From: Elephas maximus indicus
Lineage: Eukaryota > Chordata > Mammalia > Proboscidea > Elephantidae
NCBI RefSeq assembly: GCF_024166365.1
Contig: NC_064823.1
Span: forward strand, 2,536,924 to 2,600,923
Direction of reading: 5' to 3'
DNA length: 64,000 bases
In this document: positions 62,401 to 64,000 of the stretch, one piece after another
How the letters are laid out: each line of letters starts with the position of its first letter
Position numbering within the stretch: the stretch's first letter is position 1
Made by a program: the position numbers and the translations under genes
The notes under the pieces: generated by a model
Database searches by the model: none
Told to the model about the DNA's origin: nothing
What the model saw: only the letters and a program-made list of their open reading frames with translations

Positions 62401-64000
62401 GTCACTCCCAACAGGAACAGACTGTTGACCGCCAGAGTTCAACATGCCTGCGTCGGGAGCCCTTCTCCTGTCACTCCCAACATGAACAGACTGCTGACCG
62501 CCAGAGTTCAACACGCCTGCTCGGGAGCCCTTCTCCCTTCACTCACAACATGAACAGACTGCTGACCGCCAGAGTTCAACATGCCTGTGTCGGGAGCCCT
62601 TCTCCTGTCACTCCCAACATGAACAGACTGTTGACCGCCAGAGTTCAACATGCCTGTGTCGGGAGCCCTTCTCCTTTCACTCCCAACATGCACAGACTAC
62701 TGACCGCCAGAGTTCAACATGCCTGTGTCGGGAGCCCTTCTCCTGTCACTCCCAACATGAACAGACTGCTGACCGCCAGAGTTGAACATGCCTGTGTCGG
62801 GAGCCCTTCTACTGTCACTCACAACATGAACAGACTGCTGACCGCCAGAGTTCAACATGCCTGCGTCAGGAGCCCTTCTCCTGTCACTCCCAACATGAAC
62901 AGACTGCTGACCGCCAGAGTTCAACACGCCTGTGTCGGTAGCCCTTCTCCTGTCACTCCCAACATGAAGAGACTGCTAACCGCCAGAGTTCAACATGCCT
63001 GCGTCGGGAGCCCTTCTCCTGTCACTCCCAACATGAACAGACTGCTGACCGCCAGATTTCAACATGCCTGGGTCGGGAGCTCTTCTCCTGTCACTCCCAA
63101 CATGAACAGACTGCTGACCGCCAGAGTTCAACATGCCTGCGTCGGGAGCCCTTCTCCTGTCACTCCCAACATGAACAGACTGCTGACCGCCAGAGTTCAA
63201 CATGCCTGCGTCGGGAGCCCTTCTCCTGTCACTCACAACATGAACAGACTGCTGACCGCCAGAGTTCAAAATGCCTGTGTTGGGAGCCCTTCTCCTTTCA
63301 CTCACAACATGAACAGACTGCTGACCGCCAGAGTTCAACATGCCTGCGTCGGGAGCCCTTCTCCTGTCACTCCCAACATGAACAGACTGCTGACCGCCAG
63401 AGTTCAACATGCCTGCGTCGGGAGCCCTTCTCCTGTTACTCCCAACATGAACAGACTGCTGACCGCCAGAGTTCAACATGCCTGTGTCGGGAGCCCTTCT
63501 CCTTTCACTCCCAACATGAACAGACTGCTGACCGCCAGAGTTCAACACGCCTGCGTTGGGAGCCCTTCTCCTGTCACTCCCAACATGAACAGACTGCTGA
63601 CCGCCAGAGTTCAACATGCCTGTGTCGGGAGCCCTTCTCCTGTCACTCCCAACATGAACAGACTGCTGACCGCCAGAGTTGAACATGCCTGTGTCGGGAG
63701 CCCTTCTACTGTCACTCACAACATGAACAGACTGCTGACCGCCAGAGTTCAACATGCCTGCGTCAGGAGCCCTTCTCCTGTCACTCCCAACATGAACAGA
63801 CTGCTGACCGCCAGAGTTCAACACGCCTGTGTCGGGAGCCCTTCTCCTGTCACTCCCAACATGAAGAGACTGCTAACCGCCAGAGTTCAACATGCCTGCG
63901 TCGGGAGCCCTTCTCCTGTCACTCCCAACATGAACAGACTGCTGACCGCCAGATTTCAACATGCCTGGGTCGGGAGCTCTTCTCCTGTCACTCCCAACAT
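56483..64000. repeat. Higher-order repeat of 169 units, copy 2, cut by window end
   Basis: Runs of 30, 13, 19, 12 and 14 units repeat in the same order as from 44831. A rare in-unit change, gcctgaggtc, lies at 49472 and 61124, exactly 11652 bp apart. About 7.5 kb of this copy is in view. Confidence 0.9.

Larger units (their letters stand above)
23795..64000. repeat. Megasatellite: about 583 tandem copies of a 69-bp unit, open at right edge
   Basis: A reference unit is 23870-23938, beginning cccaacatgaacagactgct and ending ccttctcctgtcact. Copies follow head to tail without any insertion to position 64000, which falls inside a unit. Length plus 36 single-base-deleted units gives about 583 copies. 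Most copies differ by one or a few substitutions at recurring sites: gttcaac or ggtcaac, cacgcc or catgcc, tgtgtc or tgcgtc, actccc or actcac, ctgacc or ctgact. The left junction is abrupt at about 23795, inside a unit (ttttcactccc). The unit has about three CpGs and is roughly 57% GC. I do not recognise it as a named satellite. Confidence 0.98.

Noticed and set aside
23783-63824. Dozens of long apparent proteins (up to 782 codons) on both strands in the array
   Set aside because: The unit is 69 bp with no stop in three frames, so openness is automatic. Frames are broken at each of the 36 deleted units, overlap on both strands, and show no signal peptide, domain or codon pattern independent of the repeat.
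23795-64000. CRISPR-like array of repeats and spacers
   Set aside because: Units are contiguous and nearly identical, with no unique spacers, and the setting is a mammalian genome.
23795-64000. Centromeric satellite with CENP-B boxes
   Set aside because: The 69-bp unit contains no sequence resembling the CENP-B box as I know it, and the array abuts single-copy gene DNA. A subtelomeric or interstitial location is not excluded.

Overview
This window is nuclear DNA of a placental mammal, most likely an afrotherian (elephant, sirenian, hyrax or relative). The evidence is spliced vertebrate exons with canonical GT/AG borders, a GC-rich promoter island, old MIR and L1 fragments, and above all about twenty copies of a tRNA-derived SINE. 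Its 5' part reads 'ggagccctggtgg' and 'ggctgctaacc', and its 3' part reads 'gagtcggaatcgactc'. I recognise this as the AfroSINE type. No species can be named from the sequence alone.

Positions 1-4770 hold the 3' end of CLGN (calmegin) on the + strand: the last two coding exons and a short 3' UTR. About 6 kb of intergenic DNA with many SINEs follows. Positions 10768-20787 hold SCOC (short coiled-coil protein) on the - strand, tail to tail with CLGN, the same arrangement I recall for human chromosome 4q31. All exons of an 82-residue SCOC form and of a longer N-terminally extended form (134 residues if started at the ATG at 20787) can be read and spliced in frame. Exon 1 lies in a GC-rich island (about 20150-20900). 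This island contains a strongly G-clustered, GGGGCC-like tract in intron 1. Between SCOC and 23.8 kb are SINEs, a C-rich minisatellite, an L1 scrap and an older mammalian repeat.

From about 23795 to the end of the window (64000) everything is one tandem array of a 69-bp unit, about 583 copies, continuing past the right edge. It carries only small variants and single-base-deleted 68-bp units. Using the deleted units as landmarks, I could read nested higher-order repeats: a 52-unit block (3584 bp), a 135-unit block (9306 bp, two copies) and a 169-unit block (11652 bp, a second copy begun at the window end). Smaller 13-unit and 14-unit duplications lie between 49.9 and 53.0 kb. The unit length is a multiple of three and three of six frames lack stops, so very long apparent proteins appear on both strands. 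I regard them as artefacts of the repeat.

The conventional genes are ordinary. The unusual object is the large, hierarchically organised, CpG-rich megasatellite starting about 3 kb upstream of the SCOC promoter. I do not recognise it from any named family.
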